From contig NZ_PXYI01000010.1 of NCBI RefSeq assembly GCF_003012735.1, positions 124,001 through 188,000 on the forward strand: a stretch of DNA of 64,000 nt, in the 5' to 3' direction. This document shows positions 9,315 to 17,768 of the stretch, piece by piece. Made by a program: the position numbers and the translations under genes. Source of the stretch: Allosphingosinicella deserti. GTDB lineage: Bacteria; Pseudomonadota; Alphaproteobacteria; Sphingomonadales; Sphingomonadaceae. Each line of letters begins with the position of its first letter. Position 1 is the stretch's first letter. The notes beneath the pieces were generated by a model, which saw only the letters and a list, made by a program, of their open reading frames with translations, made no database searches and was not told the origin of the DNA.

Positions 9315-9941
9315 TCACCCCAGTTCGCGTTCGGACAACCAGCGGGACAAGGTGTCGAAGGGGATGGTCTCGTGGAAGGCGAGCCCCGCTTCGTCGTCAC
9401 GAGTCCAGCGCACGGTCGCCTTGACGGCGCCGAGGCCGGTCACCGAGAGCGAGACTTGCTGGCCCCGCTCGAGCGCTGCACGCAGGCGAAGCTTGGCGCC
9501 GCCCTGCGACAGATCGACGATCGAGGCGCCGAGCATCTTGGGGCCGGCATGGATCAGAACGGGATGGTTGATCTGCACCCGCGGCAGCCGTGACACGTGC
9601 GAATTGCCGTCGGGGGGCATCGAGGACAGCAGGTCCTCGACGTCGTAGGTCCGGTCGAAATGCATCCCGGCGAAGGGCGGGGCCGACCACACGATCTTGC
9701 CCGCGACGGCACGGCCGTTGCGCAGCTCGATGCGGATCTCCTCGCCGACCGCAAGCGGGAAGGCGGTGTTGACCTTGAGGCCGTTGGCCGAGATGTTGCG
9801 CACGCGGCAAAGCTGGTCGCGGCGATCGCTGACCAGCCGGGCGACCAGCATCACGGTCGCAACGCGGCCTTCGCGCCGGACATGCACCCGGCCCTCGTCC
9901 GCATCGCCGCCGGGCTGGTCGGGATGGGTGGGATTGAGCAT
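9315..9941 (-). CDS. Tandem PilZ-domain protein, likely c-di-GMP motility effector
   Basis: A 208-residue cytoplasmic protein with two PilZ domains. The first (about 18-95) has both binding motifs: RxxxR in RREGR and NxSxxG in NISANG. The second (about 115-205) keeps DxSxxG in DLSQGG, but the arginine motif is reduced to RLPR. Domain one should bind cyclic di-GMP and domain two may not. It is the last gene of the motA-che-motB-fliL operon; its ATG overlaps the fliL stop by one base. This suggests a YcgR-like brake acting on the stator or rotor, although the N-terminal YcgR domain is missing. No signal peptide is seen. Confidence 0.85.
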   Translation of the reverse strand: MLNPTHPDQPGGDADEGRVHVRREGRVATVMLVARLVSDRRDQLCRVRNISANGLKVNTAFPLAVGEEIRIELRNGRAVAGKIVWSAPPFAGMHFDRTYDVEDLLSSMPPDGNSHVSRLPRVQINHPVLIHAGPKMLGASIVDLSQGGAKLRLRAALERGQQVSLSVTGLGAVKATVRWTRDDEAGLAFHETIPFDTLSRWLSERELG

Positions 9942-10369
9942 CAGACCGGGTTCGCCTGGGTGATCGCGGCGCGCCGCACCACGCCCTTGCCGAACGCTTC
10001 GTCGGCGGCCTCCATCACCACCTTGCGAAAGGTGCCGATATTGGGGAGCAGGCCGTCCGGGCCTGCCGCCATCGGAGTCTTGTAGGTGCGCATGTTGACG
10101 GCGTTGAGCAGCAGCGGAAGCCGCGCCTGGACATCCTCGGCCGTATCGGCGCCAACCTCGAGCTCGACGGTGAAGGAAACATAGCCCGAAAGGCGTCCGT
10201 CCTTCTGGACCAGGGGCGCAAGAATCTTGCCCGCCGGTACGAACGCTGCGGGACCCGCAATGTCTGCCGGTGCCGGTGGGGCGAGGAACATCGACGTTGC
10301 ATAAGCGGCGCCGCCGCCGACGCCGAGGCCGGCCAGGGCCACCGAGAGCATGAGGATAAGCTTGCGCAT
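9941..10369 (-). CDS. fliL: FliL-like flagellar basal body-associated protein
   Basis: A 142-residue protein with an N-terminal membrane anchor (about 4-28) and a periplasmic domain. The stretch GYVSFTVELEVGADTAEDVQARLPLLLNAVN, in part, has the SPFH-like FliL pattern of paired beta strands followed by a helix. FliL surrounds the MotAB stator in the periplasm and supports torque. It lies between motB and the PilZ gene, which supports the call. Similarity is modest, so the symbol is tentative. Confidence 0.7.
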   Translation of the reverse strand: MRKLILMLSVALAGLGVGGGAAYATSMFLAPPAPADIAGPAAFVPAGKILAPLVQKDGRLSGYVSFTVELEVGADTAEDVQARLPLLLNAVNMRTYKTPMAAGPDGLLPNIGTFRKVVMEAADEAFGKGVVRRAAITQANPV

Positions 10370-10380
10370 TGCGCGTTACC

Positions 10381-11220
10381 TTAGAACTGAAAGTTGACGT
10401 CTTGCGGCAGGGCCGGCGGCTCGGCGAGGACCACGATCGTGATCCGGCGGTTTTCCGCGCGATCCGGTTGATCGGGGTAGATCGGCTGCGATCCGGCGAG
10501 CGCGACCACTTCCGAGAAGCGATCGGGCGTGAGGCCGGCGGAGATCATCGCCGAACGCGCGGCCTGGGCACGGTCTCCGGACAGGCGCCAGTTGAGGTCG
10601 CTCTGGCCGCCGATCGAGTCGGTATGGCCCTCGATCGCGATCCTTGCGCCGGATTTGACCAGGCGCCGGGCGATCTGTCCGAGCATGTTGCGGGCGTAAT
10701 CGTTGAGCTCGGCGGTGGCGCCCTTGAACATCGGCCGGTTGGCCGTGTCGGTCAGGTTGATGCGCAGTCCGTCGCGGCTGGTTTCGAGCTTCACCGCGTC
10801 CTTGGCCTCCTTGGCCGGGATCGAATCGAGCACCACGCGGAGCTCGGCTGCGATCACCCGCATCGAGGAATCAGGCACGTTGGCGGCGCCGCCGCGGGCG
10901 GTGCCTGCGGTCGCGACCTCGACGGTCGGCTTGCCGTTGGTATCCTGGCTCTCGGCCTGGGATCGCTGAGAGCGTCCGCCGCCGCCGGCATCGCCGGTGG
11001 TCCCGGTCGCGGTCGGCTCCTCGGGCGTGAAATATTCGGCGAGGCCCTTCAGCTTGTCCTTGTCGGGCGTCGACAGCAGCCACAGGAGCATGAAGAACGC
11101 CATCATCGCGGTCACGAAGTCGGCATAGGCGACCTTCCACGCACCGCCATGGTGCGCAGCGGCGCCGCCCTTCTTGACCTTGCGGATAACGATGACGGGT
11201 TCATTCCTGCGGCTGGCCAT
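10381..11220 (-). CDS. motB: Flagellar stator protein MotB
   Basis: A 279-residue stator subunit. The single transmembrane helix near residues 28-50 contains the proton-carrying Asp in AYADFVTAMMAFFMLLWLL. A linker rich in Gly, Thr and Ser is followed by a C-terminal OmpA-like peptidoglycan-binding domain (about 140-270, IEGHTDSIGGQSDLNWRLSG). Length fits alphaproteobacterial MotB. motA is at the other end of the same operon, which is unusual since they normally adjoin. Confidence 0.96.
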   Translation of the reverse strand: MASRRNEPVIVIRKVKKGGAAAHHGGAWKVAYADFVTAMMAFFMLLWLLSTPDKDKLKGLAEYFTPEEPTATGTTGDAGGGGRSQRSQAESQDTNGKPTVEVATAGTARGGAANVPDSSMRVIAAELRVVLDSIPAKEAKDAVKLETSRDGLRINLTDTANRPMFKGATAELNDYARNMLGQIARRLVKSGARIAIEGHTDSIGGQSDLNWRLSGDRAQAARSAMISAGLTPDRFSEVVALAGSQPIYPDQPDRAENRRITIVVLAEPPALPQDVNFQF

Positions 11221-11221
11221 G

Positions 11222-11518
11222 TCAGGCCGCCTTCTTCAGCGCGGCCCGCAGGCGATCCTGTACGCAGCCGAGGCGGACGGCGTCGACCGCCGAACCGGCC
11301 GGGGCGCCGTTGGAGAGGCGTTCCAGCATGTCGGCGCTTTCGTCCGCGCGCTGGATGGCCATGTCGAAAGCCTGCAGCTGATCGATATTGGCCATCGCGA
11401 ACTGCTCGTCCGCGACGACGACCTCGGCGATCTGCTCGATCAGCCGGCGCACGTCGCGAATCTCTTCGGCAAGAGCTGCCTTGAGGGCGCGGAGGTGCTC
11501 GATGTCTTCAACGGTCAT
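11222..11518 (-). CDS. Small helical protein of unknown function in the che operon
   Basis: A 98-residue, almost wholly helical acidic protein without signal or membrane segment. The ATG at 11518 is chosen because GAGGAG lies 7 bases upstream; a longer frame adds seven residues without a site. It sits between cheD and motB and ends 1 base before the motB start. The C-terminal helix has the pattern VRLGCVQDRLRAAL, which loosely recalls the Q-containing helix of CheZ/CheT-type CheY phosphatases. I do not recognise a family. A CheY phosphatase or a CheR/CheD partner are guesses from context. Confidence 0.75.
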   Translation of the reverse strand: MTVEDIEHLRALKAALAEEIRDVRRLIEQIAEVVVADEQFAMANIDQLQAFDMAIQRADESADMLERLSNGAPAGSAVDAVRLGCVQDRLRAALKKAA

Positions 11519-11550
11519 TTCGTGGCTCCTCAGGCACATCGGCCCGGCGA

Positions 11551-12075
11551 TCAGAACAGTTCGAGGTCACCGCCGGCAACGGCAGCGACCGGCATCGGCG
11601 GCGCGACGGGCGCGGCGTCGCCGACATAAGTGCAGCGCGCCTTGCCGAGATACGGCAGGAATTCGACCTTGCGCGCCTGGCGCCCGCCGACGTCGGTGTG
11701 GCCGACGGCGATCCCTTCGACTTCCAGGAAGCGCCGGGCGAAGGCGGCGTTGTTGGTGCCGATCGGCGCGCCGAGACCGCTCACCACGTTGGCGCCGCCG
11801 TAAAGCTGCGCGCTCATCCGCGATCGGATCGCGCCCCGCTTCATCATCTCGTTGATCAGCAGCTCCATCGCGTGAATGCCGTAGCATTGCATGTCCGCCG
11901 CGCTGAGCTGCCGACCACCCGACGGCTCGGCGAGAAGAAAGTGATTCATGCCCCCGACCTTCGCCAGCCGGTCCTGAAGGCAGACGGCGATGCAGGAGCC
12001 GAGCAGGGTCGTGATCATCACGTCCGGCTCGGCCACCACCTGATATTCGCCTTGGATGATCGGAAGGCGCTTCAT
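11551..12075 (-). CDS. cheD: Chemoreceptor glutamine deamidase CheD
   Basis: CheD converts specific receptor Gln residues to Glu and can bind CheC-type phosphatases. The 174-residue protein has the catalytic Cys28 in LLGSCIAVCL and His45 in GGMNHFLL, matching the Cys-His pair of the family. The C-terminal 25 residues are a Pro/Ala-rich extension. Four bases separate its start from the preceding cheY stop. No CheC is encoded in the window. Confidence 0.95.
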   Translation of the reverse strand: MKRLPIIQGEYQVVAEPDVMITTLLGSCIAVCLQDRLAKVGGMNHFLLAEPSGGRQLSAADMQCYGIHAMELLINEMMKRGAIRSRMSAQLYGGANVVSGLGAPIGTNNAAFARRFLEVEGIAVGHTDVGGRQARKVEFLPYLGKARCTYVGDAAPVAPPMPVAAVAGGDLELF

Positions 12076-12078
12076 GGC

Positions 12079-12468
12079 TCAGGTCAGCTCGCCGAAGACG
12101 CGCTCGATCTTTTCCTTGAGGGCGGCCGGGGCGAACGGCTTGACGACATAATTGTTGACGCCGAGGGCCGCGGCCTTCTGGACGATCTCCTTGTCGGCCG
12201 AGCCGGTGAGCATGATGAACACGGTCTTCCCGATCACCGGATCCTTGCGGACCTGCTCGAGGAACTGCAGGCCGTCCATGTCCGGCATGTTGTAATCCGA
12301 GATGATCAGGTGAACGCGGTCGCTGCGGACGGCCGACAGGGCCTCCACAGGGCCCGCTTTGTCGCGGACATCCTTGAAGCCGAGATCCTGGAGCGCGCGC
12401 CGGATCATCGCGCGCATGCTCGCCTGATCGTCGACCACCATAACCTTAATTGCAGACGCTGCTGGCAT
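12079..12468 (-). CDS. cheY: Chemotaxis response regulator CheY (operon-distal copy)
   Basis: A 129-residue single-domain receiver with all conserved residues: acidic pair Asp13/Asp14, phosphorylation site Asp58 (SDYNMPDMDG), the Thr in MLTGSA and the Lys in VVKPFA. It binds the flagellar switch when phosphorylated by CheA, or serves as a phosphate sink. A second CheY is encoded earlier in the operon. Sequence alone does not tell which is the motor regulator. Confidence 0.95.
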   Translation of the reverse strand: MPAASAIKVMVVDDQASMRAMIRRALQDLGFKDVRDKAGPVEALSAVRSDRVHLIISDYNMPDMDGLQFLEQVRKDPVIGKTVFIMLTGSADKEIVQKAAALGVNNYVVKPFAPAALKEKIERVFGELT

Positions 12469-12480
12469 TTCGCTCCAACC

Positions 12481-13506
12481 TTACTTTCTGCATGCCGCGA
12501 GGATGGCCTCGGGCATTGCTGACAAACTTACCTCTCGTTCCACGGCGCCTCTTTCGAAAGCGGCACGCGGCATACCGTAAACCACGCAGGTGGCGGCATT
12601 CTGGCCCAGCGTACGAGCACCGGCCTGGCGCATCGCAAGCAGCCCTGCCGCACCGTCGCTGCCCATCCCGGTCAGGATGGCGCCGACGGCCGCGTGACCC
12701 AGTTTCGCGACGGAGTGGAACAGCACGTCGACCGACGGACGATGACCGGTGACCGGATCCGCCCGGGTAAGCCGGATCCGACGATCGCCAATTCCGACGA
12801 GCTCCATGTGGCTCTCGCCCCCAGGAGCAATATAGACGGTCCCACGCTCCACAGGCATGCCGTGGCGCGCCTCGACGACGTTAATTTGACACTCGCGGTT
12901 GAGACGCGCCGCAAAGCCGCCGGTGAACGCGGCCGGCATATGCTGGACGACCAGCATCGGCGGAGCGTCGACCGGCATCGAGCCGATCACCTGGAACAGC
13001 GCCTCGACTCCGCCGGTGGACGATCCGACGGCAATCACGACGTCGCGGTTGAGAGCGGCGGTCGATGCCGCCGCCTTGATCGTCGGCGCTTCGACCCGGC
13101 GCACGGTCGAGCCGGCGGCGGTCTTCACCGTTGCGCAGAGCAAGGCCGCATTCTGCGCCATCTCCTGCGCATTGCCGCTCGGCTTCTGGATGCAGTCGAC
13201 CGCGCCGAGGCGCAGCGCCTCGATCGTCGCTTCGGCGCCGCGGGCGGTGAGCGTCGAGCACATCACCACCGGCATCGGCCGCAGCCGCATGATCTTTTCC
13301 AGGAAGGACAGACCGTCCATCCCGGGCATCTCGATGTCGAGCGTGATGACGTCCGGATTGAGATCCTTGATCATCTGACGCGCGGCGTGCGGCTCGGGCG
13401 CGTGGCCGATCACCTCGATATCGGGATCGCGGCTCATGATGCGGTCGAGCGCGGCCCGCATCGACGGACTGTCGTCGACGATCAGGACACGAATGGGGGC
13501 CGACAT
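12481..13506 (-). CDS. cheB: Receptor methylesterase CheB
   Basis: A 341-residue two-domain enzyme. The N-terminal receiver (1-120) has Asp11/Asp12 and phospho-site Asp57 (TLDIEMPGMDG). The C-terminal methylesterase (about 150-340) has the active Ser in AVGSSTGGVEAL, His in VVQHMP and Asp in GMGSDGAAGL. It removes methyl groups from, and deamidates, the receptors. It lies between cheY and cheR in the che operon. Length is normal. Confidence 0.97.
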   Translation of the reverse strand: MSAPIRVLIVDDSPSMRAALDRIMSRDPDIEVIGHAPEPHAARQMIKDLNPDVITLDIEMPGMDGLSFLEKIMRLRPMPVVMCSTLTARGAEATIEALRLGAVDCIQKPSGNAQEMAQNAALLCATVKTAAGSTVRRVEAPTIKAAASTAALNRDVVIAVGSSTGGVEALFQVIGSMPVDAPPMLVVQHMPAAFTGGFAARLNRECQINVVEARHGMPVERGTVYIAPGGESHMELVGIGDRRIRLTRADPVTGHRPSVDVLFHSVAKLGHAAVGAILTGMGSDGAAGLLAMRQAGARTLGQNAATCVVYGMPRAAFERGAVEREVSLSAMPEAILAACRK

Positions 13507-13509
13507 GGC

Positions 13510-14385
13510 TCAGCTTTCCTTGATGTAGATGGTGTGCCCGGCCGGCTTCATCCGCGCCGCGGCGGCGCCGATCAGGCGCTCCGAATGGCCGATGTAGAGG
13601 TATCCGCCCGGCACCAGCATGTCGACGAAGCGCGCCTCGAGCTCCGCCTTCGCTTCGTCGTCGAAGTAGATCATGACGTTCCGGCAGAAGATCACGTCAT
13701 ATTTCTGGCGCATCGGCCACGGCTCGAAGAGGTTGAGCACGCGGGCTGTCACCATCTTCTTGATCTCGTCGGCGACCACGAAATCCGCGCCTTCCGGCCG
13801 GATCCACGACGACCGGTACGGCGCCGGGATCGGCTGTACGGTGCTTGCCGAATAGACGCCGCGCCGCGCCGTCTCGACGACCAGCGGCGACAGATCGGTG
13901 GCGAGCAGCTTGACGTCCGCGCGGTCGATCCATGCTCCCGACGCCCGGTCCGGGCCGCGCAGGCACATCGCGATCGTGTAGACTTCCTCGCCGCTCGAGC
14001 AGCCCGCCGACCAGATCCTGACCGGCTTGGTCGAGGCCTGGCGCTGCAGCCACGGCATCGCGGTTGCCTTCAGATGGTCGAAATGGTGGTTCTCGCGGAA
14101 GAAGTGGGTGTGATTGGTGGTGAGCGCCACCACCATCGCACGCCGCTCCTCCGGATCCGAATGGACCAGCTCCACATAGTCCTTGAAGGTCTGCAGGCCG
14201 TGCTTGCGCACGCGCTTGCTGAGCCGCGAATGGACCAATGTCGTCTTGCCCGGCGCGAGATGGATCCGCGCGTCGCTCTGCATGATCGCCGCGATCGCGG
14301 CGAACTCGCTTGCACCGAGTTCGCCGGCACCGTTCGCGTCCGGAGCCCCCGGACGGGAAACGGCCTGGGCTCCGGACAGGCTCAC
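13510..14385 (-). CDS. cheR: Receptor methyltransferase CheR
   Basis: An S-adenosylmethionine-dependent glutamate methyltransferase of chemoreceptors. It shows the N-terminal helical domain, the SAM motif RIWSAGCSSGEEVYT and the motif CRNVMIYFD. I start it at a GTG (14385) that overlaps the cheW stop as GTGA, giving 291 residues; the frame stays open further upstream inside cheW but in an unlikely composition. The xWNxF tails of both receptors in this window would be its docking sites. Confidence 0.95.
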   Translation of the reverse strand: MSLSGAQAVSRPGAPDANGAGELGASEFAAIAAIMQSDARIHLAPGKTTLVHSRLSKRVRKHGLQTFKDYVELVHSDPEERRAMVVALTTNHTHFFRENHHFDHLKATAMPWLQRQASTKPVRIWSAGCSSGEEVYTIAMCLRGPDRASGAWIDRADVKLLATDLSPLVVETARRGVYSASTVQPIPAPYRSSWIRPEGADFVVADEIKKMVTARVLNLFEPWPMRQKYDVIFCRNVMIYFDDEAKAELEARFVDMLVPGGYLYIGHSERLIGAAAARMKPAGHTIYIKES

Positions 14386-14891
14386 GCCGCGAGATCCAGA
14401 TGACGGGTGACGTTCAGCGCTTCCAGATCGAGCAGCAGCACCATCGTGCCGCTCTCGGTCGCGGCTTCGTCGCCGGCCTGGATCTTGTTGGGAACCTGGA
14501 CGAGGCCGGAAATGATTCCCTGCTCGCCGACTTCGACATCCGGCGCCGGCTGGATGTCGGAGTCGCTGATCGGGATGATGTCGGCGACGTGATCGACCAG
14601 GAAGCCGGCACGCTTGCCCGAGATGTTGACGACCAGGATGCACGAGCGCGAGTGAAGCACGCTCGGCTCCCAGCCCAGCCGCTCGGACAGGCCGACCACC
14701 GGCACGACGGTGCCGCGCAGGTTGGTGACGCCGCGGATGAAGTGCGGGACGCTCGGCAGCGGCGTCGGCTCTTCCCATTCGCGGATCTCGATCAGCGCCT
14801 TCATGTCGATGCCGAACACCTGCTTGCCGAGGATGAAGGTAACGATCTTGCGATCGGCTGCAGCGATCGCTTCAACGTTGGTGGGGGTCAT
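14382..14891 (-). CDS. cheW: Chemotaxis coupling protein CheW
   Basis: A single CheW domain of 169 residues that couples receptors to CheA. Conserved features are FILGKQVFGIDMKALIEIRE near the N-terminus and VTNLRGTVVPVVGLSERLG in the middle. Its start overlaps the cheA stop by four bases (ATGA), so the two are translationally coupled. Confidence 0.96.
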   Translation of the reverse strand: MTPTNVEAIAAADRKIVTFILGKQVFGIDMKALIEIREWEEPTPLPSVPHFIRGVTNLRGTVVPVVGLSERLGWEPSVLHSRSCILVVNISGKRAGFLVDHVADIIPISDSDIQPAPDVEVGEQGIISGLVQVPNKIQAGDEAATESGTMVLLLDLEALNVTRHLDLAA

Positions 14892-17086
14892 GCTGCAATT
14901 CCTTTCGGAGCATATTTCGTGTTGTTGTGGCTGGTGCCCGCAAGCAGGGCATCGATGTCGAGGATGAGCGCGATCGATCCGTCACCAAGGATGGTCGCCC
15001 CGCCGATCCCGCGGATCGGATGGAGGTTCTCGTCGAGGCTCTTGATCACCACCTCGCGGCGGTCGTCGATCGCGTCGACCATCAGGCCGACGTTGCCGGC
15101 TTCGCTGTCGACGATGATCACCAGCGAGTCCTCGGGGTCGCGAGGATCATTGGCGGCAAGGCCGAACATTTCGCTGAGGCGCTTCACCGGCAGGTAGGAG
15201 CCGCGCAGTTCGATCACTTCCGACGTCGGAGTCATCGGCTGCACCTGGCCGGCTTCCGGCCGCACCGCTTCGATCACGTTGGCGAGCGGCAGGACGTAAC
15301 GCTGTTCGGCGAAGCGAACGATCATTCCGTCGAGGATCGCAAGCGTGAGCGGCAGCGCCATGGTGAAGGTGGTGCCTTCGCCCGGCGTCGAGTGGATCTC
15401 GACACGGCCGCCGAGCGCTTCGACGTTGCTGCGCACCACGTCCATTCCGACGCCGCGTCCGGAGATGTTCGAGATCGTCTCCGCGGTCGAGAAGCCGGGG
15501 GCGCAGATCAGCTGATCGATTTCCTCGTTGGAGAGGATTGCGTCGGCCGAGATGATGCCCTTTTCGACCGCCTTGGCGCGAACCCGCTCGCGGTTGATGC
15601 CCCGTCCGTCGTCGGAGACGCGGACGAAGATGCGAGCACCCTTCTGCTCCGCCGACAGCCGGATCGTGCCCTCGGGCGATTTGCCGACAGCGATGCGCTC
15701 GGCCGGACTTTCCACGCCGTGATCGACCGCGTTGCGGATCATGTGGGTGAGCGGATCGCCGATCTTCTCGATCACACCCTTGTCGACTTCGGTCATCTCG
15801 CCGGTCGTCTCAAGGATTACCTGCTTGCCGGTCTCGGTGGCGAGATCGCGCAGCATGCGCGGCACGCGGGAGAAGGCCTGCCGGATCGGCTGCGCACGCA
15901 GCGACATGACATTGTCCTGGATCTCGCGGGTCAGACGCGCGAGTTCCGGAAGCTCGACCCGCTCCTGATCGCGCGGCGACAACCGGTCGTTGAGGATCGA
16001 GCCGCGGATGACGAGCTCCCCGACCAGGTTGAGCAACAGGTCTAGTTTGAGCAGATCGACGCGGATGGTCTGGGCGGCTTCGTGCGCCTTGCCTTCGGCC
16101 GCAGGCGCTGCTGCCTTCGGTGCGGCGGCCGGAGCCGGCGCAGCGACCGGGGTAGCAGCCACGGTTTCGGCGATCGCCGCCTCGACGACCGGGGCCTCGG
16201 CGATCGGTGCCGGGGCTTCCTCGATCACCGGAGCGGGCTCGGGCTGTGCCTCGCGCTCGATCTCGATCACCGAATCCGGTGCCACGAAGTCGAAGCAGTC
16301 ACGAATGACACTCTCTTCGATTTCGGCCGGCATCGACAGGGTCCACTGCAGATAGCCTTCTTCCGGATCGAGATCGCGCAGATCGGGCAGAGCCGAGCTG
16401 TCGACGTCGATCACGCGCGCGCCGGATTCCTCGAGCTCGCGGATGACGAACATCGGCTCGGCGCCGTTTGCCATCGCCGCGCGCGACGGACGGAAGCGAA
16501 TGATCCAGCCGCCCAGCGTCGGCGCCGGTGCATCGAAGTCCTCGAGGCTCACGCCGACCGGCTCGAAGCCGAACGGATCGGCATCGAAATCCTCGAGTTC
16601 GACGACGACGGGAACGAAGCCCATTTCGTCGGCCGCGGGGGCTGCGGCAGCGACCGGCGCAGGCGCCGCGGCGGCAGGCGCCGCACCGCCGGCGCTCGCG
16701 CCCTTGGTCTCGAGGATGCGGTCGAGTTCGGCGAGCATCTCGGCGTCGTTCGGGAGGCCGGCCTGGCCCTGTGCGGCCGCGACGTGATCGGAGAGCAGGT
16801 CGAAGGCGGCGAGCATCGTCTTGGTGACTTCTGGCGTCGGCTCGATTTTGCCGCCGCGTACTTCGTCGAGGACGTTCTCGAAGCGGTGCGAGAAGGCGAG
16901 CAGAGCCGCGTGACCGAACGCGCCCGATCCACCCTTGATCGAGTGAACGGCGCGGAACACGCCGGCGATGACCTCGGAGGACACGTCGCCGGCCGCCATT
17001 GCGGACAGACCTTCCTCAGCCGTAGCGAGGCCTTCGGCGCATTCTTCGAAGAAGATCGCCTGGATTTCGTCGAGTTCGTCGCTCAC
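14888..17086 (-). CDS. cheA: Chemotaxis histidine kinase CheA
   Basis: A 732-residue cytoplasmic kinase. The P1 HPt domain carries the phosphorylated His in FRAVHSIKGGSGAFGH (about residue 48). A long Ala/Pro-rich linker interrupted by an acidic stretch takes the place of a clear P2 domain. P3 dimerisation (DLLKLDLLLNLVGELVI), the P4 ATPase (MIRNAVDHGVE, SDDGRGINRE) and the P5 CheW-like domain follow. I prefer the GTG at 17086, which overlaps the cheY stop as GTGA; a GTG two codons earlier (17092) is also possible. Confidence 0.96.
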   Translation of the reverse strand: MSDELDEIQAIFFEECAEGLATAEEGLSAMAAGDVSSEVIAGVFRAVHSIKGGSGAFGHAALLAFSHRFENVLDEVRGGKIEPTPEVTKTMLAAFDLLSDHVAAAQGQAGLPNDAEMLAELDRILETKGASAGGAAPAAAAPAPVAAAAPAADEMGFVPVVVELEDFDADPFGFEPVGVSLEDFDAPAPTLGGWIIRFRPSRAAMANGAEPMFVIRELEESGARVIDVDSSALPDLRDLDPEEGYLQWTLSMPAEIEESVIRDCFDFVAPDSVIEIEREAQPEPAPVIEEAPAPIAEAPVVEAAIAETVAATPVAAPAPAAAPKAAAPAAEGKAHEAAQTIRVDLLKLDLLLNLVGELVIRGSILNDRLSPRDQERVELPELARLTREIQDNVMSLRAQPIRQAFSRVPRMLRDLATETGKQVILETTGEMTEVDKGVIEKIGDPLTHMIRNAVDHGVESPAERIAVGKSPEGTIRLSAEQKGARIFVRVSDDGRGINRERVRAKAVEKGIISADAILSNEEIDQLICAPGFSTAETISNISGRGVGMDVVRSNVEALGGRVEIHSTPGEGTTFTMALPLTLAILDGMIVRFAEQRYVLPLANVIEAVRPEAGQVQPMTPTSEVIELRGSYLPVKRLSEMFGLAANDPRDPEDSLVIIVDSEAGNVGLMVDAIDDRREVVIKSLDENLHPIRGIGGATILGDGSIALILDIDALLAGTSHNNTKYAPKGIAA

Positions 17087-17448
17087 GGGCACACCCGGCG
17101 GATCGCCGCCCCCAGCTTGGTCGGATCGAAGGGCTTGGTGATCCAGCCCGTGGCGCCGGCCTCACGGGCACGCGCCTTCTTCTCGTCCGAGAATTCGGTG
17201 GAAAGAACGAGGATCGGAAGACCGCGGAACTGCGGCAGCTTGCGCACTTCCTCGATCAACCCGAAGCCGTCCATCTTCGGCATGTTGATGTCGGTGATCA
17301 GCAGGTCCGGATTGACCTCCTGGATCCGCTCGAGCCCGTGGACGCCGTCATTGGCGCCCTCGATGGCGAAGCCCTGGGCGGTCAGCGACGTCTTGAGCAG
17401 CATGCGCATGCTCGCACTGTCGTCCACCGTCAGAATGAGTTTGCTCAT
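17083..17448 (-). CDS. cheY: Chemotaxis response regulator CheY (operon-proximal copy)
   Basis: A 121-residue receiver starting MSKLILTVDDS; the frame is open for 16 more codons but those overlap the STAS gene. Conserved residues are Asp9/Asp10, phospho-site Asp53 (TDINMPKMDG), Ser in LVLSTE and Lys in ITKPFD. It lies directly before cheA, as the second CheY in operons with paired CheY proteins. Either copy could be the motor-binding one. Confidence 0.94.
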   Translation of the reverse strand: MSKLILTVDDSASMRMLLKTSLTAQGFAIEGANDGVHGLERIQEVNPDLLITDINMPKMDGFGLIEEVRKLPQFRGLPILVLSTEFSDEKKARAREAGATGWITKPFDPTKLGAAIRRVCP

Positions 17449-17768
17449 TGAACCTGGTCCTCTTCTTCGAGCCCGAAATGATCGCTCAGGCCGCAAGCTG
17501 AAATTCGCCGGCGGAGCGCCTCGCTCGGATTGGCGATGGTGAAGGTCTGGCCGTTGCGCTCGGCTTCGGCCTTGGCGGCGATCAGCAGCTGGAGGACGGC
17601 CTGGCCGATACTCTCCACGTCGCTGCCGTCGATCACGATATCGCCGTCGACATCCGAAGCGAGCACGAGCTGTACGCGCAGATCCTCGGCCAACACGGTC
17701 GATCCGTGGGGCGGAAGGCTCACCGGTCCCCCGGCGTCAGCGTCAAATTGGGATAGCATTGAGTTCAT
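17445..17768 (-). CDS. STAS-domain protein of the chemotaxis operon
   Basis: A 107-residue cytoplasmic protein with the STAS fold pattern: beta strand IVIDGSDVESIGQAVLQLL, then a strand and helix with TFTIANPSEALRRRISACGL. Proteins of this kind often open che operons next to cheY-cheA. Their role is not settled. It overlaps the motA end by 26 bases and the cheY start by four. A second ATG three codons in is possible. Confidence 0.8.
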   Translation of the reverse strand: MNSMLSQFDADAGGPVSLPPHGSTVLAEDLRVQLVLASDVDGDIVIDGSDVESIGQAVLQLLIAAKAEAERNGQTFTIANPSEALRRRISACGLSDHFGLEEEDQVQ

